Shown: positions 17,763-27,407 of the stretch, piece after piece | Layout: each line of letters opens with the position of its first letter | Position numbering within the stretch: the stretch's first letter is position 1 | Assembly: GCA_031411495.1 (NCBI GenBank) | Contig: JANOBD010000180.1 | Coordinates: forward strand, 62,001 to 126,000 | DNA from: JANOBD01 sp031411495 | GTDB taxonomy: Bacteria > Planctomycetota > Phycisphaerae > Tepidisphaerales > Tepidisphaeraceae | Reading direction: 5' to 3' | Length of the DNA: 64,000 nt | The notes under the pieces: model-generated | Databases searched by the model: none | What the model was told of the DNA's origin: nothing | The model's input: only the letters and a program-made list of their open reading frames with translations | Position numbers and translations under genes: made by a program

Positions 17763-19019
17763 CTAGGCCTTGAATTGAGTCGGAGTGGCGTGCGAGCGCT
17801 CGAAGACTTGATGCCGTAGTTCGTCAACGCGAACATGCCGGCCTGATTCGGCGCTTTGATCGGCGGCAAAACTCAGGAGGGATGCCTCGATTCCCTGACG
17901 CAGTCCCGGTCGAGACGAACTGCGGTTTCCACGAAGAAGTTCGAAGAAGTCATGTGTGATGATGGAATCGCCCCCGTTGTGTCCCGACGCATCGGGATTC
18001 ACGGTGACTGTCTCCACCACTTCGTTTCCTAATTTGCCGCGATGGTAAATCTGTAGCTTGTTATCGTTCACAATCCCGTAAAGGCGTCCCTCTGAACCCA
18101 GCACATGAATCGACCTTCGTGTTGCGGGCTGACATTGTGCAACGGTGAATGTGCTCAACACGCCGTTGTCGAACTGGATGTTCGTGACTTGGTGATCCGG
18201 ATAGCTGTGCCTCGCACTATAGACACAAGTGTCATCATCGAGTTTGGCGAGAACTTCGTGAAGCTCTTCAGGCCAATGCGCTTCGTAGATCTCCGGGACT
18301 GATCCGTGGACGAACCGACAGTTGGTTTGATGTCGGCAGTCACGGCAGTTCTCCGCGACGCCGGCTCGGGGCGTCAGAAACGTTCGCTGTGCAAAGGAGG
18401 TGACTTGAAGGGCGCTGCCGTCGGAAATCCAGTTGAGCAGGTCCATGTCATGCGAACACTTCTCCGCCATCAGCCCGCCGGATTTCGTTCGGTCGGGTCG
18501 CCAGTCTCCCCGGGCGAAAACTACCGAGAGGTCGTCAGACATCATCTCTTCGGCGTTGACGACGAGGATTTTGCCGAGGATCCCTGACGAGCAGATGTCG
18601 TGGATCTTCGAGTAGAAGGGTGCATACCGCAGGCAGAAACCGATGATCGGCTCCTGCTTCGTGAGGAGCTTGGATTCCCACATTGCGACCATGTCATCCA
18701 GCGATGCCGCAACCGGTTTTTCGAGGAGCAGATTGATGCCCATCGACATGGCCATTACGGCGGACTCGCGGTGTACGTGGTTCGGACTGGCAACGATCAC
18801 GCCATCCAAATTCCTCATGGAAGAGAGGAGTTCCTCGCCGCTGGTAAAAACTTTGGCCTTATTGTCGGCAAACAGACGGGAAGCGAGATTTGCGTAGTGA
18901 ACATCGGCATCAGCTACCGCCACAAGCGTAAACGGCATCTTGGTTTGTCGGAAGTTATGAATGTACCATGACCCCCGCAGCCCGCACCCGATGAGACCGA
19001 TTTGAAATGATTGCGGCAC
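17763..19019 (-). CDS. Gfo/Idh/MocA family oxidoreductase
   Basis: 418 aa. N-terminal Rossmann fold with GLIGCGLRGS (NAD(P) site), then the Gfo/Idh/MocA signature LLEKPVAASLDD with the catalytic-region EKP. Members oxidise or reduce sugars, inositols or sugar acids. A small Cys cluster, CRDCRHQTNC (about 245-254), lies in the C-terminal domain and may bind metal. GTG 19019 is preferred because family similarity starts there; the TTG at 19058 would place the operator inside the gene. No ribosome-binding site is visible before GTG, and a possible promoter leaves only about five bases of leader. First gene of the seven-gene operon. Confidence 0.88.
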   Translation of the reverse strand: MPQSFQIGLIGCGLRGSWYIHNFRQTKMPFTLVAVADADVHYANLASRLFADNKAKVFTSGEELLSSMRNLDGVIVASPNHVHRESAVMAMSMGINLLLEKPVAASLDDMVAMWESKLLTKQEPIIGFCLRYAPFYSKIHDICSSGILGKILVVNAEEMMSDDLSVVFARGDWRPDRTKSGGLMAEKCSHDMDLLNWISDGSALQVTSFAQRTFLTPRAGVAENCRDCRHQTNCRFVHGSVPEIYEAHWPEELHEVLAKLDDDTCVYSARHSYPDHQVTNIQFDNGVLSTFTVAQCQPATRRSIHVLGSEGRLYGIVNDNKLQIYHRGKLGNEVVETVTVNPDASGHNGGDSIITHDFFELLRGNRSSSRPGLRQGIEASLLSFAADQSAESGRHVRVDELRHQVFERSHATPTQFKA

Positions 19020-19041
19020 GATAGGGGCACAAAATAAACCA

Positions 19042-19054
19042 ATTTGCAGCAAAT
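19042..19054. promoter_or_regulatory. Operator-like palindrome, copy 1
   Basis: Perfect 13-base palindrome ATTTGC-A-GCAAAT, 23 bases upstream of the Gfo/Idh/MocA start codon. On the minus strand it lies in the spacer of a possible promoter TTGCAT - 16 bases - TATTTT (the -10 box at 19036-19031). An identical 13-mer lies at 19496-19508 and a 2-mismatch relative at 30365-30377. No regulator gene for it is visible in the window. Confidence 0.5.
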
Positions 19055-19058
19055 GCAA

Positions 19059-19717
19059 GCACCTTTGCCTCGAGTCACAACGTTCGCCTCACGCGATACG
19101 CGAAGTTAATCTCCCGGGACACGAGCCGCGCGATAGACGGACCTTCATTCGGGGACGAAAAGACAACTATGTCATCCCGGTATGAAGGCGGGTGCGGTGG
19201 CGCTCGATAAACGCATTTTATCCGATGTTCTACGAAGGCTTCTACGAACCCGCTGGAGAATCGGCCTGCGCCGGAGGTCGCCAATGAGCGATTCTCCGGG
19301 AGTCGCACGGTTCACGGCGGTCAAACGGGTCGCATAAGAGACCGGCGTTCTAGCCGTGCCGCAAATTGGCCCGAGTCTGAAGTTCTCGCTGCGAACGGAT
19401 GGGCTTCAGAGCAAGTTCGGCAGCTTCGAGCGACGGCTCGACGCCATTCTCCGGCGTTCTAGATGCCTGGCGGCCGGCCATAAACTCATTCTTTTATTTG
19501 CAGCAAATCGAGGGTTGTATCGCGTCGCAGTTGATGAGATGGGATTATTGAATTTAACACTCACTTTTACGCGCCTTGGCTCGAAGATGTTCGAATTAAC
19601 ACGCGTTGACACCCCTTGGTTGCCGGGTACTCTTCATTTTGCTGCACATTTCTGAACGAGACATCCTTGCGGCGGATCTTGGCAACCCGGTCCTTGTTGA
19701 CTGAATGGAGCAAACGG
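19059..19717. other. Divergent intergenic region without a recognisable gene
   Basis: About 660 bases between the minus-strand catabolic operon and the plus-strand prepilin-like gene. Several open frames up to 99 codons exist, but none has family-like composition. The 19500-19600 part is AT-rich compared with the genes. It holds the second operator-like palindrome (19496-19508) and a possible plus-strand promoter TTGACA (19606-19611) - 16 bases - TACTCT (19628-19633). Confidence 0.6.
19496..19508. promoter_or_regulatory. Operator-like palindrome, copy 2
   Basis: Same 13 bases as copy 1 (ATTTGCAGCAAAT), here about 100 bases upstream of a possible plus-strand promoter for the prepilin-like and PEP-CTERM genes. 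The flanks differ from copy 1 (CTTTT before, CGAGG after), so conservation is confined to the palindrome itself. Confidence 0.45.
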
Positions 19718-20545
19718 ATGCTGTTGGTGTCACGCCACCATTTCGTTTCCGCCGACGCCAGAGCACGCTGGTATTCAGCATTTACCCTCGTGGAATTGCT
19801 GGTTGTCATCGGCATTATCGCGGTCCTGATTTCGATCCTCCTTCCCGCACTAAACCGTGCGCGCGAGTCCTCAAAAACCGTCGCGTGCGCATCGAATTTG
19901 CGGCAACTGGGCGTTGCATTGCGGATGTATTCCGACGATTGGAAGGGCGTACTCGTTCCGCTCGAGAAGCCGTTGCGGCCGGCACCGTTTCCAATGTCTC
20001 CCTACACGGCGTGGTTTTGGGATATCAGCAAGTACTGCGGCATGCCCGATATGTCGCCAGATAACGTGAACGCGCGTGCCTACGACAACTACGGCAACAT
20101 GCGGCTTTTCAACTGCCCGTCTCAACGGGATGAGTTCGAGTTCAACGGTTGGGGCATCCAGTACGGGATGAACATTCAGGCGTGTTCGCTGGTTGCCGGG
20201 CGCCAGTACATTCGGATCACCAAGATGGCCAAAATCCGCCGGCCCTCTGAGTTGGTCTATCTTGCCGATTCGATGGACGCGGCAGGCGCGCTGAGAGACC
20301 CGAGGGTTTTTCTTTCGGCCGCCACGCTGGCGATTCCGCGCGGAGAAGCGAGCTATCTCATTCGTTCCCGCGTGTGGGGTTTCGCTGATGATCTTCCACC
20401 CTCCGATCGACACTCGGGTGGTTCAAACATTCTTTTCTTCGATAACTCCGTTCGCCACATGAAACTGTTCGAGTTCTTTCCAGTCGTCAGCGATTCGCCG
20501 GAATTGCTGGCGAGAAAGAATCGAATGTGGAACCCCTCGGAGTAA
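19718..20545 (+). CDS. Prepilin-type N-terminal cleavage/methylation domain protein
   Basis: 275 aa. A short positively charged leader precedes the type IV prepilin motif AFTLVELLVVIGIIAVLISI (about 21-40), with Glu at position 5 of the mature helix. The remaining globular part ends with RHSGGSNILFFDNSVRHMK, a variant of the planctomycete H-x9-DG element. Expected to be a minor pseudopilin or secreted-protein subunit processed by prepilin peptidase. ATG 19718 has GGAG seven bases upstream, which is better than the longer frame from 19616. Divergent to the catabolic operon and followed by the PEP-CTERM gene. Confidence 0.85.
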   Translation: MLLVSRHHFVSADARARWYSAFTLVELLVVIGIIAVLISILLPALNRARESSKTVACASNLRQLGVALRMYSDDWKGVLVPLEKPLRPAPFPMSPYTAWFWDISKYCGMPDMSPDNVNARAYDNYGNMRLFNCPSQRDEFEFNGWGIQYGMNIQACSLVAGRQYIRITKMAKIRRPSELVYLADSMDAAGALRDPRVFLSAATLAIPRGEASYLIRSRVWGFADDLPPSDRHSGGSNILFFDNSVRHMKLFEFFPVVSDSPELLARKNRMWNPSE

Positions 20546-20621
20546 TCGTTTCGCCAATCCGACCTGTTCGGATCGGCAGCGTTGAATGCAGGTCCTCGAT
20601 GGATGCAAAGGGAGAAAATCA

Positions 20622-22484
20622 ATGAAGAAGGCGACAATCTGTGTCGAGAGGTTACTTTCGGTCTGCTGCTTAGGCATTCTCTCCGCGGGGGCTTCGGCAG
20701 ACGTTTATTACTGCGACGATTTCGAGACTCAGCCGATCACCACGCCGGGAACAGAGCTGTCCCTGCCACCAGTAGGCCTTCCGTATCACTACACGACGGG
20801 CGCCAATGTTGCTGCCGTCAACGTCGTCTCGTCTCCGCTGCCTGTGCTCGGTACCAAATCGCTGGAGGCGCTCCGCGATTCGACCATTCAGCCCAACGTC
20901 GCAGGGGTGAGTCTTGATAATGCCATCGTCAGCGGCAAAACCGTCCAATGGGAGTTCAGCCATCAACTGTCCGGTGGAACGGGAACGGCGTTCAACGCGC
21001 CGATGCAGGTATCGCTCGGATACACCAATGGCGGCATTGGTCGGCTCGCGTGGATCACGATCCTGGATCGCAACAGTCTTCCCCCGGTCTACTGCTATAG
21101 CGATGCGTATATCTCCTCCGAGGTCCGAACCACGTTGGCCCCGACAATAGGCGGTTGGGATCGCATTCGACTGGTGATGACACCCATGGAGTCGACCGAC
21201 TTCCCTGGATATGTCACCGGCAAGTATGACATGTACATCAGCCTCAACGGCGCGCCCGAGGTATTGGCCAAGTCCGGAGCCGATTTAGAATTTTCGACGC
21301 CGCCCCAACTCGGCGAGGAATACTACGGCGACCTTCGCAGCACGTTTTTCCGGATTCAGAAAGGGCCCTTTACCTCGAACTCGTACTACGACAACATTTC
21401 GCTCCGCGATTACGCGAGCTGGAATGTGAACGCCGCCGGCACCTGGACGACTGCCACGAACTGGTCGCCCAACACCGCGCCTAACAACGGCACGGTTGCG
21501 AACTTCGGACCAGCGATTACCAGTCCCAAGACAGTCACCGTGGACGCGCCCCATTCGGTGAGCACGCTGCGCTTCGAAAGCGCCAATCGATATACGATCG
21601 CCGGGTCGGGAATGTTGACGCTGGCGTTCGGCTATGGCGATGGCGCGCAGATCGATGTGGCGGCCGGCTCTCACACGATTTCGGCGCCCCTTACACTCGC
21701 AACGAATACAAAAGTTGATGTGGTGGACGCGGCCGACACCTTAACGATTTCGGGTCCGATGACCGGAACCGGCGTGAAACTGACCAAGGCCGGCGCAGGA
21801 CGCCTGGAGGTGGCCAACCTCCGAGTCGGCTCTGTGCAAATCAAAGCAGGTGTTCTAAAAGTTCTCGCGTCTTCAACACCCGGCAACGCTGCGGGGGCAA
21901 GCCTGACCAATTCACTTGCGATCGAAGGCGGCGCTGCGCCAACTGCGACACTGGATTTGACGAATAACGGGATTGCCGTGGATTACACCGGCACCTCTCC
22001 GCTCAGCGCGCTTCGCGCTCAGATCATCGCCGGCTTCGCGAGCGGCAAAGGGATCGTCTCGAGCTCGATCACCGCCGGCCGCTCAATTGGCATCGCCGAG
22101 GCATCGAATTTGTCGGTGTCGAGTTTCCTGGGGCAGACCGTGGACGGCAGTTCGGTGCTAATTCGATACACAATCGTCGGCGATGCGGATCTGAACGGGT
22201 CGGTCAATTTCGACGACCTGCTCAGGCTCGCTCAGAACTATGGAAGCGCGAACGGAGCCTGGAGCAAGGGCGACAGCAACTACAGCGGGACCGTCGACTT
22301 CGATGACCTCTTGGCGCTCGCACAGCGCTACGGCACAACTCTGCTCGAGAGTGGCGAAATGGTCACGGGTTCGAGAGCGGACTTTGCCAGCGATTGGTAC
22401 CTCGCGCGATCGATGGTCCCCGAACCGGTCGCCGCCGGGTCGCTGATGGCTCTCGCGGCGATTGGACGCCGCCGTCGCTGTTGA
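20622..22484 (+). CDS. Secreted PEP-CTERM protein with beta-strand and dockerin-like repeats
   Basis: 620 aa. Signal peptide to about residue 24 (LGILSAGASA). Residues 25-270 resemble a concanavalin/LamG-like domain (YYCDDFETQ...). Then WNVNAAGTWTTATNWSP and autotransporter-associated beta-strand-like repeats (GVKLTKAGAGRLEVANL...IKAGVLKV). A dockerin-like pair follows (GDADLNGSVNFDDLL, SNYSGTVDFDDLL), and finally the PEP-CTERM sorting tail: VPEP, hydrophobic stretch, RRRR. Presumed exported and anchored by exosortase. GGGAG lies seven bases before ATG 20622. Its C-terminal module recurs in 34978-36171. Confidence 0.85.
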   Translation: MKKATICVERLLSVCCLGILSAGASADVYYCDDFETQPITTPGTELSLPPVGLPYHYTTGANVAAVNVVSSPLPVLGTKSLEALRDSTIQPNVAGVSLDNAIVSGKTVQWEFSHQLSGGTGTAFNAPMQVSLGYTNGGIGRLAWITILDRNSLPPVYCYSDAYISSEVRTTLAPTIGGWDRIRLVMTPMESTDFPGYVTGKYDMYISLNGAPEVLAKSGADLEFSTPPQLGEEYYGDLRSTFFRIQKGPFTSNSYYDNISLRDYASWNVNAAGTWTTATNWSPNTAPNNGTVANFGPAITSPKTVTVDAPHSVSTLRFESANRYTIAGSGMLTLAFGYGDGAQIDVAAGSHTISAPLTLATNTKVDVVDAADTLTISGPMTGTGVKLTKAGAGRLEVANLRVGSVQIKAGVLKVLASSTPGNAAGASLTNSLAIEGGAAPTATLDLTNNGIAVDYTGTSPLSALRAQIIAGFASGKGIVSSSITAGRSIGIAEASNLSVSSFLGQTVDGSSVLIRYTIVGDADLNGSVNFDDLLRLAQNYGSANGAWSKGDSNYSGTVDFDDLLALAQRYGTTLLESGEMVTGSRADFASDWYLARSMVPEPVAAGSLMALAAIGRRRRC

Positions 22485-22501
22485 GACGATCTGCGGCGCC
22501 C

Positions 22502-23467
22502 TTATCGCGGTGCGCTACTCTTTTCGTCGGGTACTGGGAAATTGGCAGCTGCCAGATCTCGCGCACGCCGCAGAGCCACTTGCTCCCAGTCTTGTTCTGA
22601 AGCGCTGAAGAAGCCCGTAACTGCCTGAAATGTGCCGGTGAAACCTTCGGGCATGACCTTGTCCACAAATGTCATGACGGCCAGCTTTCGGTAGACGCCC
22701 GGGGCATCGACCAAGAGAAACCATCCATCGGCGTCGGCGGGATGTTTTGTCAGATAGCAGACGCTTCCCTTGCCGCTGTTCGGGTTGAAGCACGCCATCC
22801 AGCGGGAATCCCGAATCGTCTGGAAATCGGTCTTGCCCTCCTTTTGGAACGTCCCGCGCTGCTGAATGCCTTGCTCGTTGCCGTACAGGTATTTGGTGGC
22901 CCCGGGTGTCCAGGCGTACATCATGGGGTGCGCTTTCTGGAGATCCATTTCATGCTCTGCGTGAAAGCGGACCGTTTCTGCCAGAAGTCCGTCCCGAACG
23001 GAGATGGTGGTTCGAAGTTCGAGTGTACGGATATGCGACGACCGCTCCATTCGAAAGCTGGTTCGGGCGTGAAGTTTGATTGACTCCGCGACCTGTGTTA
23101 CCGGTTGATCGTCGCTGTAAAACTGGAGGCTGTTGACCGCTTCCTTCTCGACTTCGCCGGGCTTTCCTGGCACATCAAGAAAATGGGCGGTTCCGAGGTG
23201 TCCGACGTTGCGAATCGTAAGGACGGTGCCATACGCACTGTCTTCGGTGGCCATCATGGTGTCCTGGTAGTCGATTCCGCTCAGCGTCCACATCTTGGAT
23301 CCCTCGATCCGAGTACGAATCTCGCCGACCGTCACAACAGTTTTCTGTGGCCAGTTCGATTGCGCGGCAGGCTGCGTTGCAGGTGCGTCTGAGCGCGCGC
23401 TGCACATCGCAAGCAGGGGCAATGCTGCGCAAAGCGAGACGAGCAGTCGTGAATTGCGTTTCGACAT
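22502..23467 (-). CDS. Secreted protein of unknown function
   Basis: 321 aa. N-terminal signal MSKRNSRLLVSLCAALPLLAMC, possibly a lipoprotein with a weak LAMC lipobox. The mature part is a beta-rich single domain (TVVTVGEIRTRIEG..., ELRTTISVRDGLLAETVRFHAEHEM) with no motif I recognise. Last gene of the four-gene operon that starts at 30230, 54 bases after the hydroxyacid dehydrogenase gene. Co-location with giant secreted glycosidase-like proteins suggests an envelope role in the same process. Confidence 0.7.
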   Translation of the reverse strand: MSKRNSRLLVSLCAALPLLAMCSARSDAPATQPAAQSNWPQKTVVTVGEIRTRIEGSKMWTLSGIDYQDTMMATEDSAYGTVLTIRNVGHLGTAHFLDVPGKPGEVEKEAVNSLQFYSDDQPVTQVAESIKLHARTSFRMERSSHIRTLELRTTISVRDGLLAETVRFHAEHEMDLQKAHPMMYAWTPGATKYLYGNEQGIQQRGTFQKEGKTDFQTIRDSRWMACFNPNSGKGSVCYLTKHPADADGWFLLVDAPGVYRKLAVMTFVDKVMPEGFTGTFQAVTGFFSASEQDWEQVALRRARDLAAANFPVPDEKSSAPR

Positions 23468-23521
23468 GAATCACTCCGATCGAAGAACTGGCCAAAGCGA
23501 AAGGGCGCCTGACACAAGCCG

Positions 23522-24496
23522 CTAGACATTCACCACGTTTTGGGGCTTGCCCGCAAGAAAACCCGTGATGTTCTGCGCCGTGGTGCTGATGATTCGGCTG
23601 CGAGCCTCGCTCGTCGTCCATGCCTGGTGGGGCGTGATCAGGCAGTTCTTCGTCTTGAGCAGCGGATTGGAGCCTGCAATCGGTTCGGCAGAAACCACGT
23701 CGACCGCCGCGCCGGCGATGGTTCCGCGATTCAAGTGTTCCGACAGCGCGGCTTCATCCACCAGACCGCCTCTGGAGGCATTGATCAGCAGCGCGTGAGG
23801 TTTCATTCGCCGGATCAATTCATCGTTCACCATCTGTTTGTTGGAATCAGTTTGCGGGCAATGGAGCGATACAATGTCGGCCTCGGCGAAGAGTTCGTGC
23901 AATGAGGCCTGCCTGAAACGCGGGAAGGGCGGCGCGATGCTTTTGTTATCGGTGGCGATGACATTCATCCCAAGCGCGTTCGCCAGTTCGCCGACGCGTC
24001 GGCCGATCCGCCCGTATCCGACAATCCCGATCGTTTTGCCTGCCAATTCGATCTGAGGCGACAGCCAGTAACACCAGTCCGATGACCGTTGCCATTCGCC
24101 CTGAGCAACCGACTGCGCATGCCTTCCGACGCCACGGGTCAATTCAAGGATCAGCGCCAGCGTGAACTCGGCGACCGTGTTGGAACCGTACTCGGGCACA
24201 TTCGAGACCGGTATGCCCCGCGCCCGTGCGGCGGCCGCATCAACCACGTTGTACCCGGTGGCGGTCACGGCGATGAAGCGAAGGCGCGGCAGCTGCTGCA
24301 AGTGTGCCGAGTTGATGGGCACCTTGTTGGTCACCAGAATATCGGCAGCAGAAGCCCGCTCGAGAAACAGCGACCCATCAGTTCGGGGAAAGATCTGAAG
24401 GTCGCCGCAATGTTCCAGCGGCTCCCACGATAAATCGCCGGGGTTGAGGGCGAACCCATCGAGGACGACAATGCGGGTGTTTTGTGCGGCGGGCAT
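23522..24496 (-). CDS. D-2-hydroxyacid dehydrogenase (NAD-binding)
   Basis: 324 aa, cytoplasmic. Rossmann motif GYGRIGRRVG, catalytic Arg within NASRGGLVDE, Glu in the following strand and catalytic His in LITPHQAW: the full D-isomer-specific 2-hydroxyacid dehydrogenase set. Closest in style to glycerate/hydroxypyruvate or phosphonate-type reductases, reducing 2-keto acids to D-2-hydroxyacids. In this operon it could handle the keto acid released by the HpcH aldolase of the neighbouring operon; that link is inference. Confidence 0.9.
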   Translation of the reverse strand: MPAAQNTRIVVLDGFALNPGDLSWEPLEHCGDLQIFPRTDGSLFLERASAADILVTNKVPINSAHLQQLPRLRFIAVTATGYNVVDAAAARARGIPVSNVPEYGSNTVAEFTLALILELTRGVGRHAQSVAQGEWQRSSDWCYWLSPQIELAGKTIGIVGYGRIGRRVGELANALGMNVIATDNKSIAPPFPRFRQASLHELFAEADIVSLHCPQTDSNKQMVNDELIRRMKPHALLINASRGGLVDEAALSEHLNRGTIAGAAVDVVSAEPIAGSNPLLKTKNCLITPHQAWTTSEARSRIISTTAQNITGFLAGKPQNVVNV

Positions 24497-24532
24497 ACTG
24501 CCTCGAATGAAGGTGCCAGTGCGGAGTTCGAT

Positions 24533-27355
24533 TCAGGGCCTTGCCCCGGCAGTAATCGAAACGTTGTCGTAGAGGCTCAGGTGGCCCTGTGTGTCGGACG
24601 TCTGAATGAAGAACTCGAGATCGGTGTTGATCACGATGGACTCGCCCAGCGTCGCCTGTCCGATCAGGGAGGGCATTTCCCCGATCGGTTGCGTCACGAG
24701 CTTGTATCGTCCGGTCGGGGCGTCGATCGCCAGTTGCAGATGATTCCACACGTCGTAGGTCACTCGCTTTCCTGTATCAACATACCGGGATCCATCCCAG
24801 AGCCACCATGTGCCGCGCGAAGCCAGCGCTACGGCCGCGCAGTCGTCGCTGCCTTTTCGCCGCAGCCCGACCATTGACCAATGGGTCGATGTGGTCGTCG
24901 GGTCGGGGGTGATGTACGGGAACTCCTTGTCGGAACGAATGAAAACGTCCAGGTCGACCGTAATGTACGAATTGGGAATGTGACGCAGCGGTTCGCCCTT
25001 AGCGACAACGACACCACCCGCCGAAGCGACCAGCGCCTTGACGCCCTCACCGAAAGAGGTGTCGTTCGTCACCGTGAACGCTTGGGCACCTGCGTCGCTG
25101 GTTGTCGTCCACATCCCTCCACGGTTTGTACGGGCGTTGTTGATGGGACGATCTACCTGCTGTCGCTCAAAGTCGTCTGCGAAGAACAACTTCCCGCGGG
25201 GGCGCGTGTAATAAAGCGCGGGCGTCCAGTGGACGGCGACATCGTCCAGATAACAGTGCGCGCCTGCTTTGCCTTCAGGGATGAACTGAACTTGTCTGAA
25301 CATCTTGTAGCTGGGCACCTTGATCGGAATGTTCTCATTCGGGTGGATGAAGAAGCGGTCGCTCGGCTCTTGAATTGGAGTGTCGCCCCACACGCGTTTC
25401 GCATCCGGTCCCTCGCCCGCGAACCCATGATAGACACGCGAATCGATATCGACCCGGATCGCCAGGCGCTGCCAATGGCCAACTGGAACGCGAAGTCCGG
25501 TCTCCGCCCATTTCACATGACTGGTGTCTGGTGTGACCACTGGCGCAAAGCCGGTTGCGCTCAGCTTTTCAGGCTCTGCGGAGGGCGATGCACCCACGCC
25601 GGTTGAATACGAAAGAGAACCGCTTCCCGGGGCGATTCTCAATCCGACATCGTAGTCGCGACCCGAATCCTGAAGGAAAGCGGTCAGACCGCTGTCGGCG
25701 TCGGCGCGGTAGACCCAGAACTCGAACTCGGCCGTGCCGTTGGTGATGGCGTTGTCGACTGATGCAAAGATTCCGCTTCGATCCGGAAAGCTGCGGTGTA
25801 TCCCGATGAGGGGCTGTGGCGTGGTGTCGGCTGCTGTGATCTTGATCGCTGCGCCTTCCGCTCCGCGGCGCACTTCGGTCGTTGCCACCGGCTTCGCGTC
25901 CGTGCCGTCGCCGAGCGTGAACCACGTCCCTTCGCACGCGTGACGCACGGGGTCGTAATGGAAGCTGCCCCAGCCCCCAGCGTGCCCGCTCGAGTTGATC
26001 GGGAACCCGTCGAAGTTCTGCTTGAAGAACGCGAGGCTGCCGTTTGTCTCGATGTCCTTCACGCACTGTTTCCACCATCGCTGATACCAGGCAAGGGTGT
26101 AGGCGCTGTACCACATGTCGACTCGCCATCCGTCCGCTCCCGCCGCTGCTGGAACAAACTCATACGGCGCCGCTCCCGTGGCGATCACCCTGATGTCGGG
26201 GTGCTTGCTGTGTGTGATGTAGTCCTTGAGTGCCTTGTATTCGACTGTGCCGATGTTTTCGCGCGCGTGCGTCAGGTAGCCCTTCGTGGCTGCTTCGGGA
26301 TCGATATTCGCTTCGAAAAAGACGGGCGTGATGATCATGTCGACCAAGCCTTCGTCGACCCATGTTTTCCAATCGAGTCTCCAGTTGCCCAGCGGCGGAC
26401 CCACGTGGTCACCAGAGAGGGTGACTGCCAGTTGAATCGTCGGATCGACCTCACGCAGTGACTTCCGAAGCGATCGATACAGTTCGGTCACATACGACCC
26501 GCGAAGGTCGCGCCACTTTTCGAGGGCCGGGTCTTTGGGATCAAAGCTCGGGCTGTCTACATCAAACCGGGAGTCGGTCAGAATGTCGATGTTGTGCAGG
26601 CGTTTCATATCGTCGACGACGACTTGATTGAAGCCGAACTGGTCGGCCTTGTCAGGCGGATCCTGAATCTGCGAGCATTCGGTTCGCATGCAGGCGATGA
26701 ATCGCTTCACACCCAGGGTCTTGGCCATGTGAACGAACTCGGCGACCATCGATTCGCGCGCGCCGGGATAGCCGTATTCTCGAACGTGCCACATCCGGGT
26801 GCCGTGACGATCAATGCTGATGATCTCAGGATGTTCGAACTTATAGGTGGATACATAGGTCCACGGCCAGATCCTTCCGGGACCGGGACCGCCGGCCGTT
26901 TCGGGCGCGCCGTCTGAGTAGATGTGCGGATGCCACGCCCACCATTCGAACCCGAGTTTGTCGGATTCAGCAGTACCGACGCGATGAAAGTCGAAGTCTT
27001 CCTGCACGCGGTCGATGTACTTGTAAAGCCAGGCGGTCCGCGGATCAGAATTGCCGGCTGCCTGGGTCGCCTGCGAAGTCATTGTAATGGGGTTCTTGCG
27101 TATCATTGAGCCGAGCTGGCCCAGGTCCGTGCGAATGAAGGCGCCTTGGTAGCCGCGCGCCTTCCAGTAAGTGATCATGTTCTCGATGGCCTGAGGCGTA
27201 TCCATCGACGGGTCGGTCCCCGGGCCGTAACACGCCAGTAAGTCCCCCCAACTGCCGATCGCAAAGAGCTGGTTCGGTTCCTTCGACGTCGGCTCTGCGA
27301 CTGCGGTCGTGCCGGCAGCAAACGCCGCCGCGGCAATGATCAGGGTGAGTTTCAT
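24533..27355 (-). CDS. Giant secreted TIM-barrel protein, glycosidase-like, with jelly-roll tail
   Basis: 940 aa with signal peptide (IIAAAAFAAGTTAVA, cleavage near 20). The first ~480 residues resemble glycosyl-hydrolase-like TIM barrels: FIACMRTECSQ, RGSYVT (285-290), DWKTWVDEGLVD (328-339). A middle domain (about 500-700) and a C-terminal domain after FFADDFER look like carbohydrate-binding or LamG-type beta-sandwiches. Not confidently assignable to a numbered GH family. Paralogous in its barrel to the next gene upstream (27408-30230). Probably acts on polysaccharide outside the cytoplasm. The spacing to that gene is 52 bases. Confidence 0.7.
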   Translation of the reverse strand: MKLTLIIAAAAFAAGTTAVAEPTSKEPNQLFAIGSWGDLLACYGPGTDPSMDTPQAIENMITYWKARGYQGAFIRTDLGQLGSMIRKNPITMTSQATQAAGNSDPRTAWLYKYIDRVQEDFDFHRVGTAESDKLGFEWWAWHPHIYSDGAPETAGGPGPGRIWPWTYVSTYKFEHPEIISIDRHGTRMWHVREYGYPGARESMVAEFVHMAKTLGVKRFIACMRTECSQIQDPPDKADQFGFNQVVVDDMKRLHNIDILTDSRFDVDSPSFDPKDPALEKWRDLRGSYVTELYRSLRKSLREVDPTIQLAVTLSGDHVGPPLGNWRLDWKTWVDEGLVDMIITPVFFEANIDPEAATKGYLTHARENIGTVEYKALKDYITHSKHPDIRVIATGAAPYEFVPAAAGADGWRVDMWYSAYTLAWYQRWWKQCVKDIETNGSLAFFKQNFDGFPINSSGHAGGWGSFHYDPVRHACEGTWFTLGDGTDAKPVATTEVRRGAEGAAIKITAADTTPQPLIGIHRSFPDRSGIFASVDNAITNGTAEFEFWVYRADADSGLTAFLQDSGRDYDVGLRIAPGSGSLSYSTGVGASPSAEPEKLSATGFAPVVTPDTSHVKWAETGLRVPVGHWQRLAIRVDIDSRVYHGFAGEGPDAKRVWGDTPIQEPSDRFFIHPNENIPIKVPSYKMFRQVQFIPEGKAGAHCYLDDVAVHWTPALYYTRPRGKLFFADDFERQQVDRPINNARTNRGGMWTTTSDAGAQAFTVTNDTSFGEGVKALVASAGGVVVAKGEPLRHIPNSYITVDLDVFIRSDKEFPYITPDPTTTSTHWSMVGLRRKGSDDCAAVALASRGTWWLWDGSRYVDTGKRVTYDVWNHLQLAIDAPTGRYKLVTQPIGEMPSLIGQATLGESIVINTDLEFFIQTSDTQGHLSLYDNVSITAGARP

Positions 27356-27407
27356 GGACCATTCCTCGTTTGCCGGGATGTGATTGGCGATCGCAAGTGC
27401 CTGGAGA

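Noticed and set aside
19075..19655. Small frames in the divergent region (19075-19308 minus, 19356-19655 plus)
   Set aside because: No ribosome-binding sites or conserved-looking sequence; the region carries operator and promoter signals instead.
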